Assembly (NCBI GenBank): GCA_009845905.1
Contig: VXYS01000006.1
Coordinates: 358,542-422,541, forward strand
Direction: 5' to 3'
DNA: 64,000 nucleotides
From: Gammaproteobacteria bacterium
GTDB lineage: Bacteria; Pseudomonadota; Gammaproteobacteria; Steroidobacterales; Foliamicaceae
Below are positions 51,758 to 61,017 of the stretch, piece by piece. The stretch's first letter is position 1. Every line of letters begins with the position of its first letter. The position numbers and the translations under genes are program-made. Below the pieces are notes generated by a model that did no database searches, was not told the origin of the DNA, and was given only the letters and a program-made list of their open reading frames with translations.

Positions 51758-53703
51758 TCGGAATCGGTGCTTTCGGCCTCTTTGGTGCCGGCCTTGTCTT
51801 CGTCCTCGTCGCCGATATTGAAGGCATTCTCAAGCTCGGGCATTGGCGTACTCCCGCCCGAGAAGGACTGTGCGAGTTGCTGTCGGCGCAGGTAGTCGTA
51901 CTTGACGTTGGTGGCCGCGTCCGCCTGGGCCGAGTCGCGCAGGATGGTTGGACGGATGAACAGCATCAGGTTGGTCTTCTCGCGGGTCTGGCCGCTGGCG
52001 CGGAACAGCGCGCCGATCAGCGGCAGGTTGCCCAGCACGGGCACGGACTGGCGGCTCTCCCGGATCTTGTCCTGGATCAGGCCTCCCAGCACCAGCGTTC
52101 CGCCGTCTTCGACGATTACCGCCGTCGTCAATTCGCGGGTATTGGTTACCAGGTCCACGGCGCCCGCCACCGACGGCGCCAGTTCGGACAGCGTCTGGTC
52201 GATCTCCAGCCGCACCGCGTCGCCCTGGTTGATTCTCGGCGTGATCGTGAGCGTGAGGCCGATGTCATTGCGGCCCACAGTCGTAAACGGCCGGATCTGT
52301 CCGTCCGCGCTGCTGGGGTTGATGCCCGAACTGGCGTAACTGCCGGTGATGAAGGGCACGTTCTGGCCTACGTTGATCGTGGCTTCCTGGTTGTCCAGCG
52401 TGACTACCATCGGGGTTCCCAGGATATTGGACCCGGCCGTATTCTCCACGGCGCTGATCAGGGCCGCGAAGCTCAGACCATCGTCGCGCACGCGCCCGAC
52501 CGCGAAGCCGGCGCCCGGCCCCAGCGCTTCCGCCGCCACCGCCCGGCCCTGGTCGGTACCGGAAAGGGACCCTGCCACCAGTTCGCGCAGACTGGTCCCC
52601 GAGGCCGGGAAATCGGTGCTGCCCAGCACGCGCTGGGGGTCGTAGGCCGCCCAGTTGACGCCGAGCTGGTTGGCCCGATCTGCGCTGACCTCGGCGATCA
52701 GGACCTCGACCAGCACCTGCGCGCGCCGGATATCGAGCTGGTCCACCACGGCCACGATGTGCCGCATGGTCGTCGGCGGAGCGTCGATGATCAGTGCGTT
52801 GGTCGCCTCGTCGGCCGAGACCAGTATCCTTTCGCCCTCGCCGGCCCGGTCGGCAAACTGCGTCGAGAGTTTTTCGGAAAGACTCGCCGCATCGGCGTAG
52901 TTCAGATACCTGACCCGCGTGTTTCCGCCCTCCAGCGAAGGCGTATCCAGGTGCGCGACCAGGGCCCTGAGTTCCAGGCGCCGATTCTGCTCGCCGCCCA
53001 GCAGCACGCTGTTGGTGCGGTCATCCGCTACCGCCAGGTTGAAGGCTGTGTCCGCTCCCACCGCCATTTCGTTCAGAACGCGAACGATGTCCCGCGCGCT
53101 GGCGTGTTCCAGCGGGATGACTTCAACGGGCTGGTCGTTCTTCTGATCGATGCGCCCGATTACCCGAGCCACCTTGTTCACGTTGGAGCCGCGGTCGGAA
53201 AGGATCAGTACGTTGGTCGGCGGGTGGGCCGCCACGTGCGCGCCGGGCGACATCATCGGGCGGACGATCGGCACCAGGCCCTGAGCGTCCACGTTGGTCA
53301 CGGGCAGTACGAGGGTGCGAAGTTCGTCGTTCGCCGACGACTCCGGGCCGGCGCCGGCGAGGATCCGCATCGTACGGTCCGGAGAAAGACGGATGACCGG
53401 CCCCGAGGGCACGGCGACGATCCCGTGAGCGCTCAGCATCGAAAGGAAGGCCTGGTAGTAAGCCTCGGGGGACAAGGGCTGCGATCCGAAAAGATTGACC
53501 TTCCGGTCCGCGCCAACAAGGGGGTCGATCACGAAGTTCCTGCCGGTGGCTTCGGCAACGGCCTCCACCACCTCCTGCAGGTCCGTGTTCCGGTAGTTCA
53601 GACGGACCGTGTCCTGCTGCGCCGACATCGCGCCGGCGAGCATCAGGACGGTCGCCGCCGGCCACCGCCGGACAGGTTTCTTTCGAATAGGACTCATCTG
53701 CAT
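51754..53703 (-). CDS. gspD: Type II secretion outer-membrane secretin GspD
   Basis: The 649-residue protein has a signal peptide (PAATVLMLAGAMSAQQ), the N0 domain (LNYRNTDLQEVVEAVAEATGRNFVIDPLV), N1-N3 repeats (VLPVTNVDAQGLVPIVRPMMSPG, ...VIPLEHASARDIVRVL..., VRYLNYADAASLSEKL), and the C-terminal secretin domain (VEVLIAEVSADRANQLGVNWA, IGLTLTITPRINQGDAVRLEIDQTLSEL, VEDGGTLVLGGLIQDKIRESRQSVPVLGNLPLIGALFR). It forms the outer-membrane pore. The tail is acidic with ED-rich residues. It overlaps gspE by four bases and is four bases after gspC. Confidence 0.95.
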   Translation of the reverse strand: MQMSPIRKKPVRRWPAATVLMLAGAMSAQQDTVRLNYRNTDLQEVVEAVAEATGRNFVIDPLVGADRKVNLFGSQPLSPEAYYQAFLSMLSAHGIVAVPSGPVIRLSPDRTMRILAGAGPESSANDELRTLVLPVTNVDAQGLVPIVRPMMSPGAHVAAHPPTNVLILSDRGSNVNKVARVIGRIDQKNDQPVEVIPLEHASARDIVRVLNEMAVGADTAFNLAVADDRTNSVLLGGEQNRRLELRALVAHLDTPSLEGGNTRVRYLNYADAASLSEKLSTQFADRAGEGERILVSADEATNALIIDAPPTTMRHIVAVVDQLDIRRAQVLVEVLIAEVSADRANQLGVNWAAYDPQRVLGSTDFPASGTSLRELVAGSLSGTDQGRAVAAEALGPGAGFAVGRVRDDGLSFAALISAVENTAGSNILGTPMVVTLDNQEATINVGQNVPFITGSYASSGINPSSADGQIRPFTTVGRNDIGLTLTITPRINQGDAVRLEIDQTLSELAPSVAGAVDLVTNTRELTTAVIVEDGGTLVLGGLIQDKIRESRQSVPVLGNLPLIGALFRASGQTREKTNLMLFIRPTILRDSAQADAATNVKYDYLRRQQLAQSFSGGSTPMPELENAFNIGDEDEDKAGTKEAESTDSD

Positions 53704-53707
53704 ACCC

Positions 53708-54538
53708 TCACATGGCCAGCAGGCCGAAGTTTCCGCTTCCCACGGTTATTTCCAGCTGTTCCCCGTCGCGCAGTACCGTGAGCATCATATCGTTACCGCC
53801 ACTCATTTCCCGCCGGGCCTGCGCCAGATTGTCCGGGCCGAATGAAATGCCGTTGACCGCGACCAGGAGGTCGCCCGAGATCAGCCCCAGGCTGTCGAAC
53901 CATGCCCTGCGCGAGCGGGGTGAAAGCCGGTAGCCTTCCATTCCGCCGTCGGCATTCATGACCGGCTCCATGTTGATCAGTTGCGAGAGCGTCTCCCGCG
54001 GGAGCGTCAGCCGATCGTCGCCGAAGCCGCCCGTGCCGGACAGCGCCGGCCTCCCGCTGGACGACGCGTTCCCGCTCACGGTCAGGCCCGCATCGCTGAG
54101 CGGAAGCCGGAGCACATCGGCGCCGCGCCGAAGCAGCACTTCGTGCGGCCGAACTTCCTGCAAACGGATGCCGGTAGCCACGGTGTCGCCCAGGAAATAG
54201 GTCTCCGAAATCCCGCCGGTCTCGATGATGGCGTGCGCCAGCTCCCGGTTTGCGGTGGCCACCACGCCGGTGAGGCGAAAATTGCCGTTACGAATGACGG
54301 ACGGCGCCTGTTCTGCATTGCCGCGCTGAGCGGGCAGGCCGAAGAGGCTGCTGCCGGGCGCGCCCTGGCCGGTCTCCCGGGCCGAAGCTGCGGGCCGGGC
54401 GCCTGTTGCAGGCGGCGGTTCGAATTGCGCCATGCCCCAGGCGGTCAACGCGATTTCCACCAGCAGCCACGCCGCCACGCCCATCAGGGCCAGTGCCGGC
54501 AAGCGCCACAGCAGTCTGCCGCTATTCTCGAAACTCAT
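53708..54538 (-). CDS. gspC: Type II secretion protein GspC
   Basis: The 276-residue protein has an N-terminal membrane anchor ([21 protein letters not shown]), a periplasmic HR domain ([43 protein letters not shown] and [21 protein letters not shown]), and a C-terminal PDZ-like domain ([44 protein letters not shown]). GspC links the inner-membrane platform with the secretin and may select substrates. It begins the gsp operon and is divergent from clpS across 113 bases. Confidence 0.92.
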   Translation of the reverse strand: MSFENSGRLLWRLPALALMGVAAWLLVEIALTAWGMAQFEPPPATGARPAASARETGQGAPGSSLFGLPAQRGNAEQAPSVIRNGNFRLTGVVATANRELAHAIIETGGISETYFLGDTVATGIRLQEVRPHEVLLRRGADVLRLPLSDAGLTVSGNASSSGRPALSGTGGFGDDRLTLPRETLSQLINMEPVMNADGGMEGYRLSPRSRRAWFDSLGLISGDLLVAVNGISFGPDNLAQARREMSGGNDMMLTVLRDGEQLEITVGSGNFGLLAM

Positions 54539-54598
54539 GCCAAATATCCACGCTTGCGACGCATTGTTGCAGGGAGATTGTGATAACTTTAGGGCATT

Positions 54599-54658
54599 AT
54601 TCCAGATGCCCTGAAGGCATCATTCCGGATGCCGTAGAGGCATCATCCCGCATGCCGG
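54599..54658. repeat. Tandem 23-base palindromic repeats before clpS
   Basis: Units ATTCC-A/G-GATGCC-x5-GGCATC occur at 54599-54621 and 54622-54644, and a degenerate third begins at 54645, overlapping the clpS start (54652). Each unit contains GATGCC/GGCATC inverted repeats. They lie in the clpS leader between gspC and clpS and could form stacked hairpins that affect ribosome access. Confidence 0.7.
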
Positions 54659-54993
54659 AAATGAACAAGCCAACCAAAAAAGATCGCCTGCCCGATTTCG
54701 GCAGCTCCCCGGACACCGAGGTCGCGCCGCCGGAAGTCGATCGCCCATCTCTGTATCGCGTCGTGCTGCTTAACGATGACTATACGCCGATGGAGTTTGT
54801 CGTGCAGATGTTACAGAAATTGTTCGGTTACGGACGCGAAAAGGCGACCCGGATCATGCTGGAAGTGCATATGAAGGGACGTGGCGTATGCGGTGTGTTT
54901 TCTTTCGAGATCGCCGAGACCCGCGCCGCCCAGGTGCTGGACTACGCGCGCCGCCACGAGCACCCGCTTGCATGCGTGGTCGAGAAAGCCTAG
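54652..54993 (+). CDS. clpS: ATP-dependent Clp protease adaptor ClpS
   Basis: The 113-residue protein has the ClpS core: [83 protein letters not shown]. It contains [10 protein letters not shown] and the HMKG segment that bind N-degrons. ClpS presents N-end-rule substrates to ClpA. ATG 54652 lies inside the tandem repeat region; a second ATG at 54661 could be the real start. It is 28 bases upstream of clpA. Confidence 0.95.
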   Translation: MPEMNKPTKKDRLPDFGSSPDTEVAPPEVDRPSLYRVVLLNDDYTPMEFVVQMLQKLFGYGREKATRIMLEVHMKGRGVCGVFSFEIAETRAAQVLDYARRHEHPLACVVEKA

Positions 54994-55021
54994 TGTTCGC
55001 CCGACGCGATACATAAAGAAA

Positions 55022-57280
55022 ATGCTGAGCCGCGAACTCGAAATCTGCCTGTCCAACGCGCTGGTGCGCGCCCGGGAGAGCCGCCATGAATTCCTGACGG
55101 CGGAGCATCTGCTGCTGGCCCTGACCAGCAGTCCGGTCGTGACGGAGATTCTGGCTGCCTGCGAAGCCGACGTGGACGATCTGGCCCGGGCGCTGGAGGA
55201 GCATCTCGAGGAGACCATGCCGACTCTGGGCGTGGAAGCGGACCGGCAGACCCGGCCCACGCGCGCGTTCGACCGGATACTCAAGCGCGCCATGGCCCAC
55301 GTGCAGAACAGCGGCGTCAAGGAAGTCAGCTCCGCCAATGTCCTGGTGGCGCTGTTCGCCGAGAACCAGACATTCGCGGTAAGCGAGCTGAATCGGCAGG
55401 GCGTCACGCGCCTGGATGTCGTGAACTACATTTCCCACGGCATTTCGCGGGCCAAACCCTCTCCTGCGGGGGAGCCGGCCGAAGACGATGCCGATGCACG
55501 CGGCAAACGCGCGCTGGAGACCTACGCCGCCAACCTCAACGAACGCGCCCGCAACGGCCGGATCGACCCCCTGGTAGGGCGCGCCGGCGAAGTCGAGCGC
55601 GCCATGCAGGTGCTCGGCCGCAGGCGCAAGAACAACCCGCTGTTCGTGGGCGACGCCGGCGTTGGCAAGACCGCGCTGGCCGAGGGGCTGGCGCTGATGA
55701 TGGTCAGCGACGACGTCCCGCCTTCGCTGGACGGATGCACGCTGTATGCGCTGGACATGGGCGCGCTGCTGGCCGGAACGCGCTACCGGGGCGATTTCGA
55801 AAAGCGCCTGAAGGCGCTGGTCAACGAACTCGCCGAGGAGGAAGGCGCCATCCTGTTCATCGACGAGATCCATACGGTGATTGGCGCCGGCGCCGCTTCC
55901 GGGGGAATGCTGGACGCCTCGAACATCATCAAACCGGTGCTGGCCAACGGCGATCTGCGCTGCATCGGCTCGACGACCTACAAGGAGTACCGCGGCGTAT
56001 TCGAGCGCGACCGGGCGCTGGCCAGGCGTTTTCAGAAGATCGACGTGCCGGAGCCCACCGTCGAAGAGACCTACGAAATCCTTTGCGGTCTCAAGAGCCG
56101 CTTCGAGGACCACCACAAGACCAGCTACAACGACGATGCCCTGCGCGCCGCCGCCGAGCTCTCGGCCCGCCATATCGGCGACCGCTGCCTGCCGGACAAG
56201 GCCATCGACGTGGTCGACGAGGCGGGAGCGCGGCTGAAACTCAACGCCACGGAAGACGAGGAGCTGATCGTGGACGTGGGACAGGTGGAGGCGGTGGTGG
56301 CGCAGATGGCCGGCATACCGCCCCGTACCGTCTCGGCCTCCGACCGCGAGTTGCTGGAGCAGCTGGAAAGCAATCTGAAGCGCGTGATCTTCGGCCAGGA
56401 CCCGGCCATCAACGCGCTGTCCTCCGCTATCCGCATGGCCCGGTCCGGTTTGCGCGAAGCCGAAAAGCCGGTCGGCAGCTTCCTGTTTTCCGGCCCCACC
56501 GGCGTCGGCAAGACCGAGGTGACGCGCCAGCTTGCCTACTGCCTGGGCCTGGAACTGCTGCGTTTCGACATGTCGGAGTACATGGAGCGCCATACGGCGT
56601 CGCGGCTGATCGGGGCGCCGCCGGGCTACGTGGGCTTCGATCAGGGAGGGCAGCTCACCGAAGCCGTCACCCGCCATCCTCATTCGGTACTGCTTCTGGA
56701 CGAGATCGAGAAGGCGCATCCGGACGTGTTCAACCTGCTGCTGCAGGTCATGGACCACGGCACGCTGACCGACAACAATGGCCGCAAGGCCGATTTCAAT
56801 CACGTGATCGTGGTCATGACCACCAACGCCGGCGCCCGCGAGGCGGCTCGCGGCTCGATGGGCTTTACGCCGCAGGACCATTCCAGCGACTCGATGTCGG
56901 CGATTGAAAGGATGTTCTCGCCTGAGTTCCGCAACCGCCTCGACGGCGTCATTCAGTTTGCCGCGCTGGAGCACGATTCGGTGCTGCGAGTGGTCGAGAA
57001 GCTGGTGCTGGAACTCGAGGCGCAATTGCAGGGGAAGAACGTGACCCTGGTGCTGGAGGACGAGGCCCGGGAGTGGATTGCCAGGCGCGGTTATGACCGT
57101 AAAATGGGCGCCCGACCCATGGCGCGAGTAATCCAGGAGCACATCAAGAAGCCGCTGGCCGAGCGGATGCTGTTCGGCGACCTGCAGCAGGGCGGGCGCC
57201 TGCTGGTGCAACTCGATGAGTCGGGCGAGGGGCTGGCGCTGGAAGTGGATGAGCGTCAGATGGCCGAGGAGGACCAGTGA
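55022..57280 (+). CDS. clpA: ATP-dependent Clp protease ATP-binding subunit ClpA
   Basis: The 752-residue protein has an N-terminal substrate domain (MLSRELEICLSNALVRARESRHEFLTAEHLLLALTSS), the first AAA module with Walker A LFVGDAGVGKTALAEGLA and LFIDEIHTVIGAG, the second with FSGPTGVGKTEVTRQLA and LLLDEIEKAHPDVFNLLLQVMDHG, and a ClpP-binding IGF-like loop region before AGLR-like helices. It unfolds substrates for ClpP. The length is slightly shorter than E. coli ClpA (758). ATG 55022 follows clpS by 28 bases. infA follows 42 bases downstream. Confidence 0.97.
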   Translation: MLSRELEICLSNALVRARESRHEFLTAEHLLLALTSSPVVTEILAACEADVDDLARALEEHLEETMPTLGVEADRQTRPTRAFDRILKRAMAHVQNSGVKEVSSANVLVALFAENQTFAVSELNRQGVTRLDVVNYISHGISRAKPSPAGEPAEDDADARGKRALETYAANLNERARNGRIDPLVGRAGEVERAMQVLGRRRKNNPLFVGDAGVGKTALAEGLALMMVSDDVPPSLDGCTLYALDMGALLAGTRYRGDFEKRLKALVNELAEEEGAILFIDEIHTVIGAGAASGGMLDASNIIKPVLANGDLRCIGSTTYKEYRGVFERDRALARRFQKIDVPEPTVEETYEILCGLKSRFEDHHKTSYNDDALRAAAELSARHIGDRCLPDKAIDVVDEAGARLKLNATEDEELIVDVGQVEAVVAQMAGIPPRTVSASDRELLEQLESNLKRVIFGQDPAINALSSAIRMARSGLREAEKPVGSFLFSGPTGVGKTEVTRQLAYCLGLELLRFDMSEYMERHTASRLIGAPPGYVGFDQGGQLTEAVTRHPHSVLLLDEIEKAHPDVFNLLLQVMDHGTLTDNNGRKADFNHVIVVMTTNAGAREAARGSMGFTPQDHSSDSMSAIERMFSPEFRNRLDGVIQFAALEHDSVLRVVEKLVLELEAQLQGKNVTLVLEDEAREWIARRGYDRKMGARPMARVIQEHIKKPLAERMLFGDLQQGGRLLVQLDESGEGLALEVDERQMAEEDQ

Positions 57281-57322
57281 GGTCTGCGCGGCGATACGGC
57301 GCCCCGGCGGAGTAGCGGCTCA

Positions 57323-57541
57323 ATGGCGAAGCAGGAACCGATACAGTTGCAGGGCGTGGTCACGGAGACTCTGCCCAACACGACTTTCCGCGTCACGCTC
57401 GATAACGGCCACATGGTGATGGCGCATATTTCCGGCAAGATGCGCAAACACTACATCCGCATCCTCACCGGCGATCGGGTCACGGTGGAATTGACACCCT
57501 ACGATTTGAGCAAAGGGCGCATCGTCTACAGAGAGAGATGA
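57323..57541 (+). CDS. infA: Translation initiation factor IF-1
   Basis: The 72-residue protein [19 protein letters not shown]...[51 protein letters not shown] is a standard IF-1 OB-fold. It binds the ribosomal A site during initiation. The ATG 57323 is family-typical. Its stop overlaps the next start (ATGA at 57538). The clpA-infA neighbourhood is widespread. Confidence 0.97.
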   Translation: MAKQEPIQLQGVVTETLPNTTFRVTLDNGHMVMAHISGKMRKHYIRILTGDRVTVELTPYDLSKGRIVYRER

Positions 57542-59316
57542 GCCGCGGGGTAAGCGCTGCGGGCTGGGTTCTGGCAGTCCTGTTGACGGCGGGAGTCGCC
57601 CCCGCCGGCGCTCAGCCGGTGACGGCGGAACAGCAACTGGATGAATTGCTCGCCGAAGAGTGGGCGGCCCGGTTGCGCGAGAACCCCCTGCTGGCCACCT
57701 CCATGGGCGTCAGCGACTACAACGACCGGCTCCCCGGTGTTTCCGTTGACGATATCGAGCGCCGCAAGCGCAAATCGGTGGCATATGCGGATCGGCTGAA
57801 TCGGATTGATGTCGACCTGCTTCCCGTGGAACGCAGGATGGATCGGGAACTTTTCGAGTGGATGCTGCGCACCCGCATCGAATCGGCTTCGTTTTACCCC
57901 GAGCGGATTCCGTTCATCGCCGACAGCGGCTTTCACTCGGGATTATTGCGCGCGACGGACGGTGTCAGTTTTCGCAAGCTCGGCGATTACGATGATTACC
58001 TGCAGCGTTTGCGGGCAATCCCGCGGTACGTGGATCAGAATATCGAGAACATGCGCGCTGGCATTGCCGACGGATTCGTCGCGCCACGCGTGGTGCTGGA
58101 AAGCGTGCTGCCTACGGTAACCGCGCCGGCTGGACAGACTGTCGCGCAGAGCGCCTTCTTCGCGCCACTCAGGCGCCTGCCGGATGCGATAGCCGATGCG
58201 GACCGCGCCCGGCTGGAGGCCGAAGCCCGCGAGGTCATTGGCCGGCAGGCGCTGCCGGCGCTGGGACGGCTGGCGGAATTTCTGGACACGGAGTACCGGC
58301 TGCACGTCCGCGACAGTATCGGCGCTTCGGAGTTGCCCGGCGGGGCGGAATACTACCGACAGCGGATACGCGCCATGACCACGCTCGACCTTTCACCAGA
58401 TGAAATCCACGAAATCGGATTGTCCGAGGTGGCGCGTATCCGCTCGGAAATGCTTGCCATTGTCGAGGAACTTCAATTCGAGGGCGGCATCGATGCGTTC
58501 GTTACGTTTCTGCGCACCGATCCGCGCTTCTATGCCGAGACCGCGGAACAGTTGATCGGCCACGCGTCGCGGATCGCCAAGAAGGTGGACGGCATTCTGC
58601 CGGGCTGGTTCAACCTCTTGCCGCGCACGCCGTACGGCATCATGCCCATGCCCGCGGAAATGGCGCCGACCGGAACCACCGCCCGCTACTGGTCCGCACC
58701 CCGCGGCGGCAATCGCGGCGGTTATTACTGGTTGAATACCTACGCGCTCGACCAGCGACCTCTCTACGAGCTGCCCGCGCTGACCGTCCACGAGGCGGTT
58801 CCGGGCCATCACCTGCAGATTGCGCTGGCGCGCGAACTGGAGGATGTCCCGGAATTTCGCCGGACGCTGGGATTCACTGCCTTTGTGGAAGGTTGGGCGC
58901 TGTACACCGAGTGGCTGGGCATCGAAATGGGCGTTTACACCACGCCCTATGAGCATTTCGGCCGCTTGAGCTACGAAATGTGGCGGGCCTGCCGGCTGGT
59001 CATCGATAGCGGCATTCACGCCAAGGGCTGGACGCGCGACCGGGCGGTCGCCTTCCTGGCGGACAACACCTCGCTCAGCCTGACCAACGTCGAAAACGAA
59101 ATCAACCGCTATATCGCCTGGCCGGGCCAGGCCCTGGGCTACAAGCTCGGCGAGCTGAAGATCAAGGAATTGCGCCGGCGGGCCGAAGACGCTCTGGGAT
59201 CGGAATTTGACGTGCGGGCGTTTCACGACGCCGTGCTGGCCAACGGCGCCCTGCCGCTGCCGATCCTGGAAAGGCAGATCGACCGCTTCATCGCCCGCTC
59301 GCTCAATGCCCGCTGA
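57538..59316 (+). CDS. DUF885 family putative exported metallopeptidase
   Basis: The 592-residue protein has a signal peptide ([18 protein letters not shown]) and the DUF885 domain with its signature [16 protein letters not shown], a zinc-hydrolase HExxxGHH-type motif, plus downstream [17 protein letters not shown] and [21 protein letters not shown]. Members are uncharacterised metallo-hydrolases, probably carboxypeptidase-like peptidases. It is translationally coupled to infA by an ATGA overlap, which is unusual for an exported enzyme. Element C follows its stop by 31 bases. Confidence 0.88.
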   Translation: MSRGVSAAGWVLAVLLTAGVAPAGAQPVTAEQQLDELLAEEWAARLRENPLLATSMGVSDYNDRLPGVSVDDIERRKRKSVAYADRLNRIDVDLLPVERRMDRELFEWMLRTRIESASFYPERIPFIADSGFHSGLLRATDGVSFRKLGDYDDYLQRLRAIPRYVDQNIENMRAGIADGFVAPRVVLESVLPTVTAPAGQTVAQSAFFAPLRRLPDAIADADRARLEAEAREVIGRQALPALGRLAEFLDTEYRLHVRDSIGASELPGGAEYYRQRIRAMTTLDLSPDEIHEIGLSEVARIRSEMLAIVEELQFEGGIDAFVTFLRTDPRFYAETAEQLIGHASRIAKKVDGILPGWFNLLPRTPYGIMPMPAEMAPTGTTARYWSAPRGGNRGGYYWLNTYALDQRPLYELPALTVHEAVPGHHLQIALARELEDVPEFRRTLGFTAFVEGWALYTEWLGIEMGVYTTPYEHFGRLSYEMWRACRLVIDSGIHAKGWTRDRAVAFLADNTSLSLTNVENEINRYIAWPGQALGYKLGELKIKELRRRAEDALGSEFDVRAFHDAVLANGALPLPILERQIDRFIARSLNAR

Positions 59317-59346
59317 AGCCCTGCGTCCTGGCGGTGCATCGATCCC

Positions 59347-59444
59347 GCCCTGCTTGTGCCCCCTTCTTCCCGGAGACGCCATCCTGGCTCGATTCTCGCT
59401 GTCCTTGCTCCAACGCTCCTGGAAGAAGGGGGCACAAGCAGGGC
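59347..59444. repeat. Large hairpin element C (24-bp perfect arms, loop core as in A)
   Basis: Arms at 59347-59370 and 59421-59444 are perfect 24-base inverted repeats (left arm begins GCCCTGCTTGTGCC). The 50-base loop at 59371-59420 carries the 47-base core of elements A and B with one change (CTTGC for CCTGC). The arm differs from A and B at many positions, all compensated in the second arm. It lies between the DUF885 gene and gcvT. Confidence 0.9.
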
Positions 59445-59489
59445 TACGGCAGTGCCAATCGCAACCGAAATTCCGGAAGCTGGTGAAGT

Positions 59490-60608
59490 ATGCCGGCTAA
59501 AGCCACGCCGCTGCGGGACCGGCATCGGGCCTGCGGCGGGCGCCTGGTCGATTTCGCCGGCTGGGAGCTGCCGCTGCACTACGGCTCGCAGGTGGCCGAA
59601 CATCATGCCGTGCGCCGGGCCGCCGGTGTTTTCGATGTTTCCCATCTGGCCCTGACGATGGTGTCCGGGCGCGGCGCCAAGCCTTATCTGCGCCGCCTGC
59701 TGGCCAACGATGTCGATCGCCTGGGAGAGCGGATTGCGGGCCTCTACACCTGTCTCCTGGATGAATCCGGTTGCGTGATCGACGACCTGATTGCCTACCG
59801 CCTGACCGATGAGCGCTACCGCGTGGTCAGCAATGCCGCGACCGGGGATTCCGTGCGCGCGCAGATGAAAAAAATCGCGCGCGCGTTTCCCGTAACGCTC
59901 GCACCCGAGGAGGACCGGGTCACCCTGGCGGTCCAGGGTCCGCAGGCCATGGAAACAGGCGCCGCGGCGGCCGCGACAGTGCTTGGTGGCGAGTTCGCGA
60001 CCGAACTGGCCGCGCTGAAGCCGTTCAACGCGATGGAATCGCGCGGCTTCCTCGCTGCGCGCACCGGCTATACGGGCGAGGACGGGTTTGAAATCTATCT
60101 GCACGCGGCGACGGGACAAGCGTTGTGGCAGGCGCTGCTCGACGCCGAAGTTGCGCCGTGCGGACTGGGAGCGCGCGACACCTTGCGGCTGGAGGCGGGC
60201 CTGTGCCTGTACGGTCAGGACATGGACGACTCGGTTACGCCGCTGCACTGCGGTCTGAAGTGGACCGTGGCGATGGATCCGCCGCAGCGGGACTTCGTGG
60301 GCAGGCGCGCGCTGGAGCAATTGGCGGGCAGCGAAGATCTGCCCGCATTCAAGGGCCTGGTACTGAAGAAAAGGGGTATGCTTCGCGCCGGTCAAACGGT
60401 GCGGACTCCGCACGGCCCGGGCATCGTGACTAGCGGCGGTTATTCGCCTACCATGGGCGCCTCAATCGGCCTGGCCCGCGTTCCGCGCGGTGCGTATGCC
60501 GATTGCGAGGTGGAAATCCGCGGCGCGGGAGCACCATGCGCCGTTGTGAAACCGCCATTCGTGCGCCGCGGCCGCATTCTGGTTGACGCGCAAGACGACA
60601 GTGAATAA
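59490..60608 (+). CDS. gcvT: Glycine cleavage system T protein (aminomethyltransferase)
   Basis: The 372-residue protein shows TPLRDRHRACGGRLVDFAGWELPLHYGSQVAEHHAVRRAAGVFDVSHLAL, the folate-site segment GCVIDDLIAYRL with the catalytic-type Asp, ARTGYTGEDGFEIY, GLGARDTLRLEAGLCLYGQDM and TSGGYSPTMGASIGLARV. It transfers the methylene group to tetrahydrofolate. It begins the gcvT-gcvH-gcvPA-gcvPB run. I saw no glycine riboswitch in the 172-base upstream gap, which is instead filled by element C. Confidence 0.96.
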   Translation: MPAKATPLRDRHRACGGRLVDFAGWELPLHYGSQVAEHHAVRRAAGVFDVSHLALTMVSGRGAKPYLRRLLANDVDRLGERIAGLYTCLLDESGCVIDDLIAYRLTDERYRVVSNAATGDSVRAQMKKIARAFPVTLAPEEDRVTLAVQGPQAMETGAAAAATVLGGEFATELAALKPFNAMESRGFLAARTGYTGEDGFEIYLHAATGQALWQALLDAEVAPCGLGARDTLRLEAGLCLYGQDMDDSVTPLHCGLKWTVAMDPPQRDFVGRRALEQLAGSEDLPAFKGLVLKKRGMLRAGQTVRTPHGPGIVTSGGYSPTMGASIGLARVPRGAYADCEVEIRGAGAPCAVVKPPFVRRGRILVDAQDDSE

Positions 60609-60624
60609 TGAAGAGGAAACAGCA

Positions 60625-61011
60625 GTGTCAGAAATACCGACCGACCTCAAGTACACCAGCGAACACGAGTGGGTGCGCAGGGAAGACAGCGGGACGCTGG
60701 TAGTGGGTCTGACCGACTACGCCCAGGAACAGCTCGGCGATCTGGTCTATGTCGACACGCCGGAGGTTGGAGCGTCATTCGCGGCCGGCGACGTCTGCGC
60801 GGTGGTGGAATCGGTCAAGGCGGCCAGCGACATCTATTCGCCCACGGGCGGCGAAGTCGTGGCGGTCAATGAATCGCTCCAGGATTCACCGGAACAGATT
60901 TCGAACGATCCTTACGGCGACGGCTGGCTGTTCGAAATGGCGCCGGAAGACGAGGCCGAATGGGAGGAATTGCTGGCCCCGGACCAGTACGAAGAACTGC
61001 TGGATTCCTGA
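60625..61011 (+). CDS. gcvH: Glycine cleavage system H protein
   Basis: The 128-residue protein has LKYTSEHEWVR at the start, VGLTDYAQEQLGDLVYVDTP, the lipoyl attachment site VESVKAASDIYSPTGGEV with its Lys, and a C-terminal WEELLAPDQYEELL helix. It carries aminomethyl-lipoate between the P, T and L proteins. The GTG start at 60625 has AAGAGGAA about eight bases before it; a TTG at 60583 would overlap gcvT. Confidence 0.96.
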   Translation: MSEIPTDLKYTSEHEWVRREDSGTLVVGLTDYAQEQLGDLVYVDTPEVGASFAAGDVCAVVESVKAASDIYSPTGGEVVAVNESLQDSPEQISNDPYGDGWLFEMAPEDEAEWEELLAPDQYEELLDS

Positions 61012-61017
61012 CCCGAA

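Noticed and set aside
51877..53781. A 634-codon open frame antisense to gspD
   Set aside because: Mirrors the secretin frame; the encoded sequence is low in hydrophobic core patterns and unrelated to any family.
54854..57211. A 785-codon open frame antisense to clpA
   Set aside because: It is exactly opposite a highly conserved gene, lacks any recognisable domain, and long antisense frames are expected in GC-rich DNA with this codon usage.
59317..59489. Possible glycine riboswitch upstream of gcvT
   Set aside because: The gap is almost filled by hairpin element C and I could not find the paired glycine-aptamer core.
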